A stretch of 64,000 bases of DNA from an uncultured Pelagibacteraceae bacterium (lineage in GTDB: Bacteria; Pseudomonadota; Alphaproteobacteria; Pelagibacterales; Pelagibacteraceae). Under the pieces are notes generated by a model, which worked only from the letters and a program-made list of their open reading frames with translations, did no database searches and was not told where the DNA came from. The translations under genes were made by a program, and so were the position numbers. The stretch spans positions 1 through 64,000 of the forward strand of contig CACJPL010000003.1 of assembly GCA_902595285.1 (NCBI GenBank), read 5' to 3'. Positions 48,748 to 58,097 of this stretch are shown piece after piece. Position 1 is the first letter of the stretch. Each line of letters starts with the position of its first letter.

Positions 48748-49788
48748 ATGTTTATTAAAACAATTAGCAAAACACTCATCAAAGTGGTTGCGATTATTTT
48801 CTTTGCACAAGCTGCTTATGCAGAAATAACTCTTAAGCTTGGAACTACTGGTAGATTGGGTATGCCAATTGGTGACGCAATAGATCAGGCGTTGATACCA
48901 GCAATGGAGAAAGCATCTGGAGGTAAGATGAAAATTGAACCTCACTATCAAAGAAGCTTATGCGCAGAACAAAAATGTGGTGAACAAGCTAACCAAGGAC
49001 TTATAGCTTTGTGGACTAGTTCTACTGCAAACTACGGTAACTTTGGGCCTGAATTAGCAATTTTCGATTTGCCTTTTATTTTCAAATCATTAGAGGATGC
49101 TAAAAGAATATCAGATGAATGGTTAGCCGAAAGACAGTGCAAACTAGCTCTTGAGAATGCTGGTCACATTTGCCTTTCTGTATATTCAAGTGGAGGATTT
49201 AGACAACTTGGAAATGCAACTAAACCTGTTCATGAACCAGATGATATGAAAGGACTTAAATGGAGAACTACTAAAAGTCCAGTTGAGTTCATGCTAGTTA
49301 AAAATTGGGGAGCAACACCAACACCTTATGACTGGAGTCAATTATATCAAGGTCTTCAATCAGGTGTAGTTGAAGGTCAATATGTAGCTAGTCCATGGCA
49401 GCATGTAGCAAAACTTCATGAAGTTGCAAAGTATTTTACTGAGATCGGAGGAATGTGGTCTGGGAATATTTTAGCGATGGATGCTAAACAGTACAATGCA
49501 TTGTCTGACCAACAAAGAAAATGGTTACACGAAGCAGCTGATGCTTATGGAGAAAAAGTAAACGAGCTGGATAACGCTTGGATTAAAAATGGTGAAGATG
49601 CAATTAAAGCATCTGCTAAAGAGTGGTATGTACCAACAGAAGCTGAAATGACTAAGTGGAGAGCAGGTGCAATCGGTGCTTGGTTAGACGCCAAGGGTAC
49701 TTTTGAACCAGAAGTAGCTAAAAGAGTACTTCTAGAACAAGGTATGGATGGATTTGTAGCTCAGTTAGAAGCAGCTGGTGCTCTATAA
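48748..49788 (+). CDS. TRAP transporter substrate-binding protein (DctP family)
   Basis: Signal peptide; AIFDLPFIFKSLEDAKR; MKGLKWRTTKSPVEFMLVKNWGATPTPYDWSQLYQGLQSGVVEGQ. Confidence 0.88.
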   Translation: MFIKTISKTLIKVVAIIFFAQAAYAEITLKLGTTGRLGMPIGDAIDQALIPAMEKASGGKMKIEPHYQRSLCAEQKCGEQANQGLIALWTSSTANYGNFGPELAIFDLPFIFKSLEDAKRISDEWLAERQCKLALENAGHICLSVYSSGGFRQLGNATKPVHEPDDMKGLKWRTTKSPVEFMLVKNWGATPTPYDWSQLYQGLQSGVVEGQYVASPWQHVAKLHEVAKYFTEIGGMWSGNILAMDAKQYNALSDQQRKWLHEAADAYGEKVNELDNAWIKNGEDAIKASAKEWYVPTEAEMTKWRAGAIGAWLDAKGTFEPEVAKRVLLEQGMDGFVAQLEAAGAL

Positions 49789-49809
49789 TTCTTTCAACAA
49801 AAATTGTGT

Positions 49810-49845
49810 AAAGACCACTTAATTCACTAGAATTAAGTGGTCTTT
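49810..49845 (+). terminator. Strong hairpin between TRAP SBP and large permease
   Basis: AAAGACCACTTAATTC-ACTA-GAATTAAGTGGTCTTT, 16 bp perfect stem. Confidence 0.85.
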
Positions 49846-49876
49846 GCCTAAAATAAATCTTAACTTATAAGTATTC

Positions 49877-51160
49877 ATGGAAAGTATTATTTTACTTGTA
49901 GTACTGCTTTTTCTAATTTTATTAGGAGCACCAATTGGCTTTATATTAATACTGATTCCATTTGTTTATATTCTACTAACAGATGCTGTGCCTCTTGTTT
50001 TAATCCCTAGTCAAATGTTTACCGCTATTGACTCAGTTCCATTAACTGCAATTGCATTCTTTATGTTGACAGGTGAGTTAATGACAAGTGCAACGATTAC
50101 AGATCGTTTAGTTGCTTTGAGTAGGGCGTTGATTGGGCGTATACGAGGAGGATTAGCTCAAGTCAATGTTTTGGTAAGTATGTTTTTTGCGGGTATGAAT
50201 GGATCTGTCGTAGCAGATACAGCTACAGTTGGTGCATTAGTATTACCAGCAATGAAGAAAGCAGGTTATCCAGCAGCATTTTCAGCTGCGGTAACAGGTG
50301 TAAGTTCCACTATAGGAGGGATTATTCCACCTAGTATCATGATGATTGTGCTTGCTAATGCAACGGAGATTTCGATTGCATCTTTATTTGCAGCTGGGAT
50401 CATTCCAGGAATTTTGATCGGTGTTGTTATAATGGTAATCAACCACTACTTCGCAGTTAAATACAATTTCGAACGTAGCGATGAACCATTTTCGGTACGT
50501 CGAGCTGGTAAAGAATTATATAGATCCTCATTCGCTCTTTTGATACCTTTGGTTTTAGTTGGTTCAGTTATGGGCGGCGTAGCATCAGTTGTTGAGGCCG
50601 GAGCTATCACAGCATTAGTTGCGTTATTTACAGGTGTGTTTGTTTATAGAACTATTAAATGGAAAGATTGCACAGGCGCTTTTCGTCGAGCATTCCGTAA
50701 TTCAGCAATGGTTTTTATTATCATCGCTGCATCAGGACCTTTCAGTTGGTTACTTACTTCTCTTGGTGCAATAGGTGATCTTGAAACCTGGCTTTTAAGC
50801 TTAGCGGATTCTCCTATATTATTTATTTTAGCTTTGATATTATTCATCTTTCTTCTTGGAACGGTAATGGACTCAGCGGTTAACATTATCATTGTTGGCC
50901 CAGTTCTAGTGAATGTTATGTCTCAAGCTGGCTTTCCTGAGGTACAAGCAGCCATGGTTGTTATAGTTGGTTTCTTAATAGGATCAGTAACACCACCTGT
51001 TGGTGTTGCCTACTTTACCTCTGCAACAATAGCGCAAGTGCGTCTTGAAAAGGTTGCTATTGCGTTAATTCCTTATCTTGTTGGTCTTTTTTTACTTTTA
51101 TTTTTTATTCTTATTGTACCAGAACTAACAATGTTTCTTCCAAACTTATTGAGTAATTAA
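49877..51160 (+). CDS. TRAP transporter large permease (DctM family)
   Basis: AGMNGSVVADTATVGALVLPAMKKAGYPAAFSAAVTGVSSTIGGIIPPSIMMIV. Confidence 0.92.
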   Translation: MESIILLVVLLFLILLGAPIGFILILIPFVYILLTDAVPLVLIPSQMFTAIDSVPLTAIAFFMLTGELMTSATITDRLVALSRALIGRIRGGLAQVNVLVSMFFAGMNGSVVADTATVGALVLPAMKKAGYPAAFSAAVTGVSSTIGGIIPPSIMMIVLANATEISIASLFAAGIIPGILIGVVIMVINHYFAVKYNFERSDEPFSVRRAGKELYRSSFALLIPLVLVGSVMGGVASVVEAGAITALVALFTGVFVYRTIKWKDCTGAFRRAFRNSAMVFIIIAASGPFSWLLTSLGAIGDLETWLLSLADSPILFILALILFIFLLGTVMDSAVNIIIVGPVLVNVMSQAGFPEVQAAMVVIVGFLIGSVTPPVGVAYFTSATIAQVRLEKVAIALIPYLVGLFLLLFFILIVPELTMFLPNLLSN

Positions 51161-51669
51161 TGAGAAAATTTTTAAACAGTATTGATCGTTTTATTCATCG
51201 AACGTTGGAAGCTATGTGTTCACTATTGTTGGCTGCTATGGTTGGTTTTACTCTTTACAATGTTACAATGCGATATGTTTTTAACAACCCTCCTGTTTGG
51301 GGAGATTTGCTAACAGTATTAAGTAATATTTGGTTGATGTTTATAGCACTTTCTCTAACAGCAAGAGACAATGAACATGTAGCATTAAATTTAATTTATG
51401 AAAAATTACCAGAGAGAGTTTCATTATACATACGCCAGTTCTGGAAAATTATGATTATGATAATTGGTGTAGTCTTAATAATTTATGGAATTGAACTTGT
51501 AGAGGGTATGCGAGGGAAGTATTGGGAAATGTGGTATTTAGAATTTAGTATGCAAGGTATTGAGTTCAAACCGAATTATATGCCCAAAAAATATGCAGTA
51601 GCTATCCTACCTTTAGCTGGATTTTTGACTACCATTGGTGCCGCCATTGGTTTTATAAAAAAGGTCTAA
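51160..51669 (+). CDS. TRAP transporter small permease (DctQ family)
   Basis: Four TM, overlaps DctM stop; YNVTMRYVFNNPPVWGDLLTVLSNIWLMFI. Confidence 0.87.
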   Translation: MRKFLNSIDRFIHRTLEAMCSLLLAAMVGFTLYNVTMRYVFNNPPVWGDLLTVLSNIWLMFIALSLTARDNEHVALNLIYEKLPERVSLYIRQFWKIMIMIIGVVLIIYGIELVEGMRGKYWEMWYLEFSMQGIEFKPNYMPKKYAVAILPLAGFLTTIGAAIGFIKKV

Positions 51670-51688
51670 TTAATAAAAAAGTGTTTAC

Positions 51689-53614
51689 TTAACCTTTGCC
51701 TCTCCAAGGGATAGTCTTATCTATTATTTTTCTTAAAGATATATCAAATAAAAGACCCAACAGACCCATTATGAAAATTGTTATCCAAATAACTTCATAT
51801 TGAAAGTATTTTTTTGCAACATTTTCAACAAAACCAATACCAGTTGTACCTGCTAGAAATTCTGCGGCAACAAGTGTTCCCCAGCACATACCAACAGCAA
51901 CTCTAATTCCTGTAAGAATTTCAGGAAGTGAATTAGGAAAAATCACATATCTTAAAATTTGTTTTTTAGTAGCTCCTAACGAATGTGCAGCATGTATTTT
52001 TGAAAGCTGTGTTCCTGATGCACCAGCTCTTGCAGAAATAATCATAATTGAAAGTGAGACCATAAATAATAAAAATATTTTACCCGTATTATCTATTCCA
52101 AGAACTGAAATAATCAATGGAGCCCAAGCTAACGGTGGAACAGGTCTGTATAATTCGATTAAAGGATCAAAGAAACCTTTAGCAAATCGATTTAGACCCA
52201 TAAACAATCCTAATGGTACCCCAATAAGAATTCCAAAAACTAAACCTAAAAATACCCTTAAGAATGAGTCCCATATGTGTCCATATGGAACAGGTACTTT
52301 AAATAATTTAAAGTCACCAGTAACAACTTTTAAAACGTTACTTTTAAAGTTTTCTTTTACAATTCCATCTTTTGAATGCACTGGATATTCACCAGGCAAA
52401 ATATCTGCTATCCAATCAGGCAAAATAAATCCGATCATTTTACTTACATCAACCATCTCAATCCATAAAAGAGGAATATTTTTGTATCCAACACTTGGTT
52501 TAGACATCAATACAAACTTATTAAATGTATCTGATGGCTTTGGTAGCCATCTACCTGAACCTTGTTCAGAACATGTTGGTCCACTTGCTACAATTGTTCC
52601 TGCTGGAAATAGAAGAGTATCAATTAATCTTAATCCACCTTGCTCTTTATTTTGTAATTCATCAAACTCTATTATTGCTGCTTGCATGTCATTTAATGCA
52701 TTAGGAGGATAGATGCTTGCAAACTCTATTCTTCTTGCAATTTTAACAATATTTTTTGCATAGTCAGATGCTATTTCTTCACTATCATCTAATCCTTTTC
52801 TGTAAGCTTTAATATCATCTTTAAGTTGTTTGATTGCGCTTTTGAACTGTGGATTATGGTTTTTTAATTTAAAAAATTTGTCGTCAATTTTTTTTAGTTC
52901 TGCTGCAGCTGCATGAAATTTTAAACCTTTATTGGTTTGAGGTGCAGTCGGTATTTCAATAGTATTTTCAATTGTACCGGTTCCAGAGTCTATAGTTGTA
53001 ATTCCCCATCCACCTTGTTCATCAATAAGTTTTTGTCTTTCATTTTTTTCAGTATCTGTCTCAAATGGATAATCTTTCTTTTGAAAATTGGAACTTAGAA
53101 ATTTTATTTCTTCTGTCATTTCCTTAAGTTTAATTTTGGTATCCATTTCCATTAGTTCTTCACTTGTTAAAAATGGAATTAATTTAGAAGTTCTATCAAT
53201 GTAACTTACAAGGATTGTTTTTTGTTGATCATTTAGATTAGGAGATGCTTTTATTTCATTTGCAATTTTTATAAGATTTTTATTTTCAATTTTAATAATG
53301 GATGTGCTTTTAAATTCTCTTTCTTCAATAGGGAACTGATATTTTAAACCTAATAATGACTCATTAATTTTAGCGACTTGACATAATTCATTTGCTGATT
53401 TTGGATAAAAACCTTTTGCAATGTCCCAGGAATAATAAAGCCATAGCATTAGAATCGCACTGCTACCAACGATTATCCAGTGTGTTCCACCTTTAGCTCT
53501 TTCTGGATTACCAAAGACTGCATCCACTTTTTCAGTTCTAATTAATCTTCTTCCATAAAGAATGCATCCAATTACAGCTACAAATATTAAGATCGTTACA
53601 AATTGGGTTAACAT
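51689..53614 (-). CDS. ABC transporter permease (taurine/nitrate type) with long N-terminal extension
   Basis: C-terminal permease: VFLGLVFGILIGVPLGLFMGLN, YRPVPPLAWAPLIISVLG, AAHSLGATKKQILRYVIFPNSLPEILTGIRVAVG; about 450 aa precede it. Confidence 0.88.
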   Translation of the reverse strand: MLTQFVTILIFVAVIGCILYGRRLIRTEKVDAVFGNPERAKGGTHWIIVGSSAILMLWLYYSWDIAKGFYPKSANELCQVAKINESLLGLKYQFPIEEREFKSTSIIKIENKNLIKIANEIKASPNLNDQQKTILVSYIDRTSKLIPFLTSEELMEMDTKIKLKEMTEEIKFLSSNFQKKDYPFETDTEKNERQKLIDEQGGWGITTIDSGTGTIENTIEIPTAPQTNKGLKFHAAAAELKKIDDKFFKLKNHNPQFKSAIKQLKDDIKAYRKGLDDSEEIASDYAKNIVKIARRIEFASIYPPNALNDMQAAIIEFDELQNKEQGGLRLIDTLLFPAGTIVASGPTCSEQGSGRWLPKPSDTFNKFVLMSKPSVGYKNIPLLWIEMVDVSKMIGFILPDWIADILPGEYPVHSKDGIVKENFKSNVLKVVTGDFKLFKVPVPYGHIWDSFLRVFLGLVFGILIGVPLGLFMGLNRFAKGFFDPLIELYRPVPPLAWAPLIISVLGIDNTGKIFLLFMVSLSIMIISARAGASGTQLSKIHAAHSLGATKKQILRYVIFPNSLPEILTGIRVAVGMCWGTLVAAEFLAGTTGIGFVENVAKKYFQYEVIWITIFIMGLLGLLFDISLRKIIDKTIPWRGKG

Positions 53615-54412
53615 TTAATTTTCTTTCCCCATAATTTCTTCTTCCATATTCCAAATCATTGATAAGATTTCTTCTCTGGTAGAAGAGAATTCCTTATTCT
53701 TTTTTATTTCTCTTAAGTCTTGTGTAAGACCCATTTCTGCAAATGGAAGATTATACTCTTTATGTATACGACCTGGTCTTGGTGCCATTACATATAATCT
53801 TTCTCCAAGCAACAGTGCTTCTTCTACAGAGTGAGTAATTAAGATAATAGTTTTACCAGTTTCTTTCCAAATCTTTAAAACTAAAGACTGCATCTTTTCT
53901 CTTGTTAATGCATCTAATGCACCTAATGGCTCATCCATTAAAATTAGATCAGGATCATTGATTAAACATCTTGCAAGAGCAACTCTTTGCTGCATACCGC
54001 CAGATAATTGATAAGTAGGTGTGTTACCAAAACCTTTAAGTCCAACTATATTTAACCATTCATCAACTTTCTTAGCTGTAACTTCAGGATCTTCTTTCTT
54101 CATTCTAAGTCCAAAATTTACATTTTCAGCTACTGTTAACCATTCAAACAATGCACCTTGTTGAAAAACCATTCCTCTTTCAACACCTGGCCCATCAATT
54201 TCGTTATTGTTAAGTGTTATTTTTCCTGAGGTAGGTCTTAAAAATCCTGCGGTAATATTTAATAAAGTTGTTTTTCCACAACCAGAGGGACCAAGAACAG
54301 TAAGCAACTCTCCTTTTTTTAAAGTAAAGCTTACATCTTTTAAAGCATGAACCGTTTCTCCTTTTGGGGTTTTAAAAATCATATTTAGATTTTGAGAAAC
54401 TAGATCACTCAT
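53615..54412 (-). CDS. ABC transporter ATP-binding protein (taurine/nitrate type)
   Basis: GPSGCGKTTLLNITAGFL, LSGGMQQRVALARCL, LMDEPLGALDALTREKMQ. Confidence 0.9.
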   Translation of the reverse strand: MSDLVSQNLNMIFKTPKGETVHALKDVSFTLKKGELLTVLGPSGCGKTTLLNITAGFLRPTSGKITLNNNEIDGPGVERGMVFQQGALFEWLTVAENVNFGLRMKKEDPEVTAKKVDEWLNIVGLKGFGNTPTYQLSGGMQQRVALARCLINDPDLILMDEPLGALDALTREKMQSLVLKIWKETGKTIILITHSVEEALLLGERLYVMAPRPGRIHKEYNLPFAEMGLTQDLREIKKNKEFSSTREEILSMIWNMEEEIMGKEN

Positions 54413-54442
54413 AACTGCCTTATATTAGAAATTTGATAAAAA

Positions 54443-54475
54443 AAATAGGCACCAATTATTAATCGGTGCCTATTT
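54443..54475 (-). terminator. Intrinsic terminator between SBP and ATPase genes (minus strand)
   Basis: Minus strand AAATAGGCACC-N11-GGTGCCTATTTTTTTT, 11 bp perfect stem plus T run. Confidence 0.85.
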
Positions 54476-54496
54476 AAAAGTGTTAAACCCTTAAAA

Positions 54497-55438
54497 TTAT
54501 AAAGGTAAGAAACTTGTATCCACAGATCCTCCTGGAGTTCCCATACCTTTTAGGAAACCATCAAGATTACCACTTTCCATAGATGCTTTTGTTTCTTCTG
54601 GCGTTAAGAATTTGAAGCCACTTAAAGTTTCTTTCATATCCGCAACTTTCATTTCTGATGCTTTTGCCATAGCATTCATATCAGCCTTACCAGCTTTATA
54701 TCTAGCATTAGCCTCATGAGTTACTTCGATGAAAGTTCTTAACATACCTGGGTTTTCTTTCATGAATTTATCTGTAACAGACGTGATATCTATACCCAAG
54801 ATACCAGCTGCTCTAGCTTCATCAACAGTTAAAAGTCTTGAACCAACTGCAGTTGCTGCTTTGATAGAGTTACCACCAAACAAACATGCCATTACAACAT
54901 CACCGCTTACTAATGCAGCAGCACCTTCTTCAGGGTCCATTTGAATGATATCCATTTTACCTCTGTCAGCACCAACAACTTTCATACTTTCATCAAAAAC
55001 GTATTCAGCCATTGTTCCTAATGGAACAGCAACTTTTTTACCTTCTAATTCAGTTGCGTTTGCTTTTGTAATTCCAGAAGCATTAGATGTAACACATGTA
55101 GTTCCACCCATTCCGTATTCCATAGCAATATCAACTAATTTGATAGGTGCATTAGATTTTACAGCATTGATAAAAGGTACCAATCCTTGTGAGTAAGAAA
55201 TGTCAATATCTCCTGCTAACATTGCATCAGTCATTGCTCCACCATTTGTGAAGTTAGTCCATTTAACTGGTACACCAAGAGCTTTAGCAAAATTCTTTTT
55301 CTGCATGTCCTCTAGATTTGGACTTGGCCATTCTAGAAAGTATGCAACTCTAACTTCATTTGCAGCTGAATTAGCTACTGAAATTGATAGGTTAAGCGCA
55401 AAAATTGATCCTAGAATAAAACTTAATATTTTTTTCAT
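54497..55438 (-). CDS. ABC transporter substrate-binding protein, taurine-type (TauA-like)
   Basis: Signal peptide; VRVAYFLEWPSPNLEDMQKKNFAKALGVPVKWTNFTNGGAMTDAMLAGDIDISYSQGLVPFINAV. Confidence 0.85.
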   Translation of the reverse strand: MKKILSFILGSIFALNLSISVANSAANEVRVAYFLEWPSPNLEDMQKKNFAKALGVPVKWTNFTNGGAMTDAMLAGDIDISYSQGLVPFINAVKSNAPIKLVDIAMEYGMGGTTCVTSNASGITKANATELEGKKVAVPLGTMAEYVFDESMKVVGADRGKMDIIQMDPEEGAAALVSGDVVMACLFGGNSIKAATAVGSRLLTVDEARAAGILGIDITSVTDKFMKENPGMLRTFIEVTHEANARYKAGKADMNAMAKASEMKVADMKETLSGFKFLTPEETKASMESGNLDGFLKGMGTPGGSVDTSFLPL

Positions 55439-55620
55439 TTATTCCCCTATGTTTAATTAATTAAAATATGGATATTTAAATTCAAATTGAGCCTGAAGTA
55501 AAACAAAAAAGAAAGTTATACAATCAATGGTTGTGTCAATAATGTGGTAGTTAATCCATTTATTTTAGTCTAAAGAGGCCTTAGTATTTATATTAAAATA
55601 TTTTATAAAAAGAAATTTTT

Positions 55621-56967
55621 ATGAGCACTCAAAACAAAACAGCAATTCCAAACTCTTTAAATGAACATTGGATGCCATTTACATCTAACAAAGATTTCAA
55701 AGAGAACCCAAGATTAATTGTTGAAGCTAAAGGTGTGTATTTAAAGAACCATCAAGGTCAAACTCAAATTGATGCGAGCTCAGGATTATTTTGTAATCCC
55801 TTAGGTCATGGTAGAGAAGAAATTATAGAGGCAATAACTAATCAATTGAAAACATTAGATTACTGTCAACCATTCCAACAAGGTTTTGGTGGATCATTTG
55901 AATTAGCTACTAGAATTTCAAAACATACTCCAGGAAATTTAAATAGAATGTTTTATACTATTTGTGGTTCAACTGCTGTAGAGACTGCAATTAAGATTGC
56001 AATTGCATATCATAGAGCAAGAGGAGATAGCCAAAGATTTAGATTTGTTGGTAGAGAAAGAGGTTACCATGGAATGAATATTGGTGCGACTTCGGTTGGA
56101 GGTATGGTTAATAATGTAAAAACTTTTGCAAGTGTTTTAATGCCAGGTGTTGTGCATATGAGACACACACATTTACCAGAACATAAGTTCGTAAGTGGTC
56201 AACCAGAAACAGGAGTTGAGCTTGCAGATGATTTAGAGAGAATTTGTATGAACTTTGGAGCTGAAAATATTGCAGCTTGTATTGTTGAGCCTATTGCAGG
56301 ATCTACAGGTACATTGGTTCCACCAAAAGGATATTTACAAAGGTTAAGAGAAATTTGTGATAAACACGGAATACTTTTGATTTTTGATGAAGTAATTACG
56401 GGATGGGGAAGAACAGGATCTCCATTTGCATCACAAGAGTACGGTGTAACTCCAGATATGATGACGATGGCAAAAGCCACTACAAACGGAATTAGCCCAA
56501 TGGGAGTTGTTGCTTGTAAAGAGGATATTTATGATGCAATTGCAGAAAATGCTCCTAAAGGAACTATTGAATTGTTTCACGGATATACTTACTCAGGAAT
56601 TCCAATTTCAGTTGCGGCTGGATTAGCTGTTCAAGACATTATTGAAAAAGATGATATTTTTAATAGAGCAAAAAATTTAGCACCATATTTCCAAGAAGGC
56701 TTAATGTCTTTAAAAGATATTGATGTTGTTGATAACATCAGAGGGTATGGAATGATGGGTGGTATAGATATAGTAATGGATAAAAAACCAGGTGCTGCAG
56801 GTTTAACTTGTTTTAAACACTGTTATGAAGCTGGTGTTAATTTTAAAGCTACTGGTGATTGTTTAATCATTGCACCGATGTTTATCTGTGAAAAAAAACA
56901 TATTGATGAGATCATTGAGAAACTTCGAACTGGAATAACAAATTACGCAAAAAGTAAAAAAAATTAA
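55621..56967 (+). CDS. Class III omega-aminotransferase, likely taurine/beta-alanine:pyruvate aminotransferase
   Basis: LNEHWMPFTSNKDFKENPRLIVEAKGVYL; LLIFDEVITGWGRTGSPFASQEYGVTPDMMTMAKATTNG. Confidence 0.88.
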   Translation: MSTQNKTAIPNSLNEHWMPFTSNKDFKENPRLIVEAKGVYLKNHQGQTQIDASSGLFCNPLGHGREEIIEAITNQLKTLDYCQPFQQGFGGSFELATRISKHTPGNLNRMFYTICGSTAVETAIKIAIAYHRARGDSQRFRFVGRERGYHGMNIGATSVGGMVNNVKTFASVLMPGVVHMRHTHLPEHKFVSGQPETGVELADDLERICMNFGAENIAACIVEPIAGSTGTLVPPKGYLQRLREICDKHGILLIFDEVITGWGRTGSPFASQEYGVTPDMMTMAKATTNGISPMGVVACKEDIYDAIAENAPKGTIELFHGYTYSGIPISVAAGLAVQDIIEKDDIFNRAKNLAPYFQEGLMSLKDIDVVDNIRGYGMMGGIDIVMDKKPGAAGLTCFKHCYEAGVNFKATGDCLIIAPMFICEKKHIDEIIEKLRTGITNYAKSKKN

Positions 56968-56976
56968 TTTTCTTTT

Positions 56977-58095
56977 ATGAAAATTGGAGTTCCCAAAGAA
57001 ATCAAACCACAAGAAAATAGAATTGGTCTAACACCCGATAGCGTTAAGACTTTAGTTTCAGAGGGTCATGAGGTTTTAGTTGAAAACAATGGTGGATTTG
57101 AAGCTGGTTTTGAAAACGGTCAATATTTAAAAGCAGGGGCTAAAATTGCAAACACTGCAGCTGATATTTTTAATGATGCAGAAATTATTGTTAAAGTTAA
57201 AGAACCTCAAAAAGTTGAAGTTGATATGATTAGAGAAAATCAAATTGTATATACTTATCTCCATTTAGCTGCCGCAAAAGAATTAACAGAGGGTTTGATT
57301 AGATCTAAAAGTATTAATATTGCCTACGAGACAGTCACAGATGATAATGGAAGATTGCCTTTGCTTGCTCCGATGAGTGCAGTTGCTGGAAGAATGTCTG
57401 TTCAAGCAGGCGCCCATTGTTTGGAGAAAAATCAAAAAGGTAGAGGCGTATTGTTAGGAGGAGCACCGGGAGGTGAACCAGCTAATGTATTAATTCTTGG
57501 AGGTGGAGTAGTTGGAGAGAACGCAGCAACAATCGCAACAGGAATGCAAGCAAAAGTTCATATCGTTGATAAATCGGAGACTAGATTAAAACAACTCGTA
57601 CAAATGTTTGGTGATAAAATTATACCTGAACAAAGTGATAAAGTTGATTTAAATAAATTAGTTGCTGAGGCAGATCTTTTAGTTGGAGGTGTGTTAATTC
57701 CTGGCGCAGAAGCACCGAAATTAATAACTAAAGATATGTTGAAATTAATGAAAAGAGGCTCAGTTATTGTTGATGTTGCAATTGATCAAGGTGGATGTGT
57801 TGAAACAAGTAAACCGACAACACACGGAGATCCAACTTATATAGTCGATGATGTAGTACATTATTGTGTTGCGAATATGCCTGGTGGAGTTCCGAGAACT
57901 TCTACATTTGCATTAAATCAAGCAACTCTTCCTTATTTAGTAAAACTAGCAAATAAGGGTTATCAAAGAGCACTTAGTGAAGATAAAAACTTTTTAGCAG
58001 GGCTAAATGTTCATAAAGGTCAAGTAACTTATAAAGCTGTTGCTGATGTTTTTGGACTTAATTTCGTTGAACCTGGAGAAGCTATTAAACATTAA
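56977..58095 (+). CDS. ald: Alanine dehydrogenase
   Basis: MKIGVPKEIKPQENRIGLTPDSV; GGAPGGEPANVLILGGGVVGENAA; HYCVANMPGGVPRTSTFALNQATLPY. Confidence 0.95.
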   Translation: MKIGVPKEIKPQENRIGLTPDSVKTLVSEGHEVLVENNGGFEAGFENGQYLKAGAKIANTAADIFNDAEIIVKVKEPQKVEVDMIRENQIVYTYLHLAAAKELTEGLIRSKSINIAYETVTDDNGRLPLLAPMSAVAGRMSVQAGAHCLEKNQKGRGVLLGGAPGGEPANVLILGGGVVGENAATIATGMQAKVHIVDKSETRLKQLVQMFGDKIIPEQSDKVDLNKLVAEADLLVGGVLIPGAEAPKLITKDMLKLMKRGSVIVDVAIDQGGCVETSKPTTHGDPTYIVDDVVHYCVANMPGGVPRTSTFALNQATLPYLVKLANKGYQRALSEDKNFLAGLNVHKGQVTYKAVADVFGLNFVEPGEAIKH

Positions 58096-58097
58096 AA

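Noticed and set aside
52275-52712. 145-aa ORF antisense to the taurine-type permease
   Set aside because: Overlaps a clear CDS entirely; composition is that of a shadow ORF.
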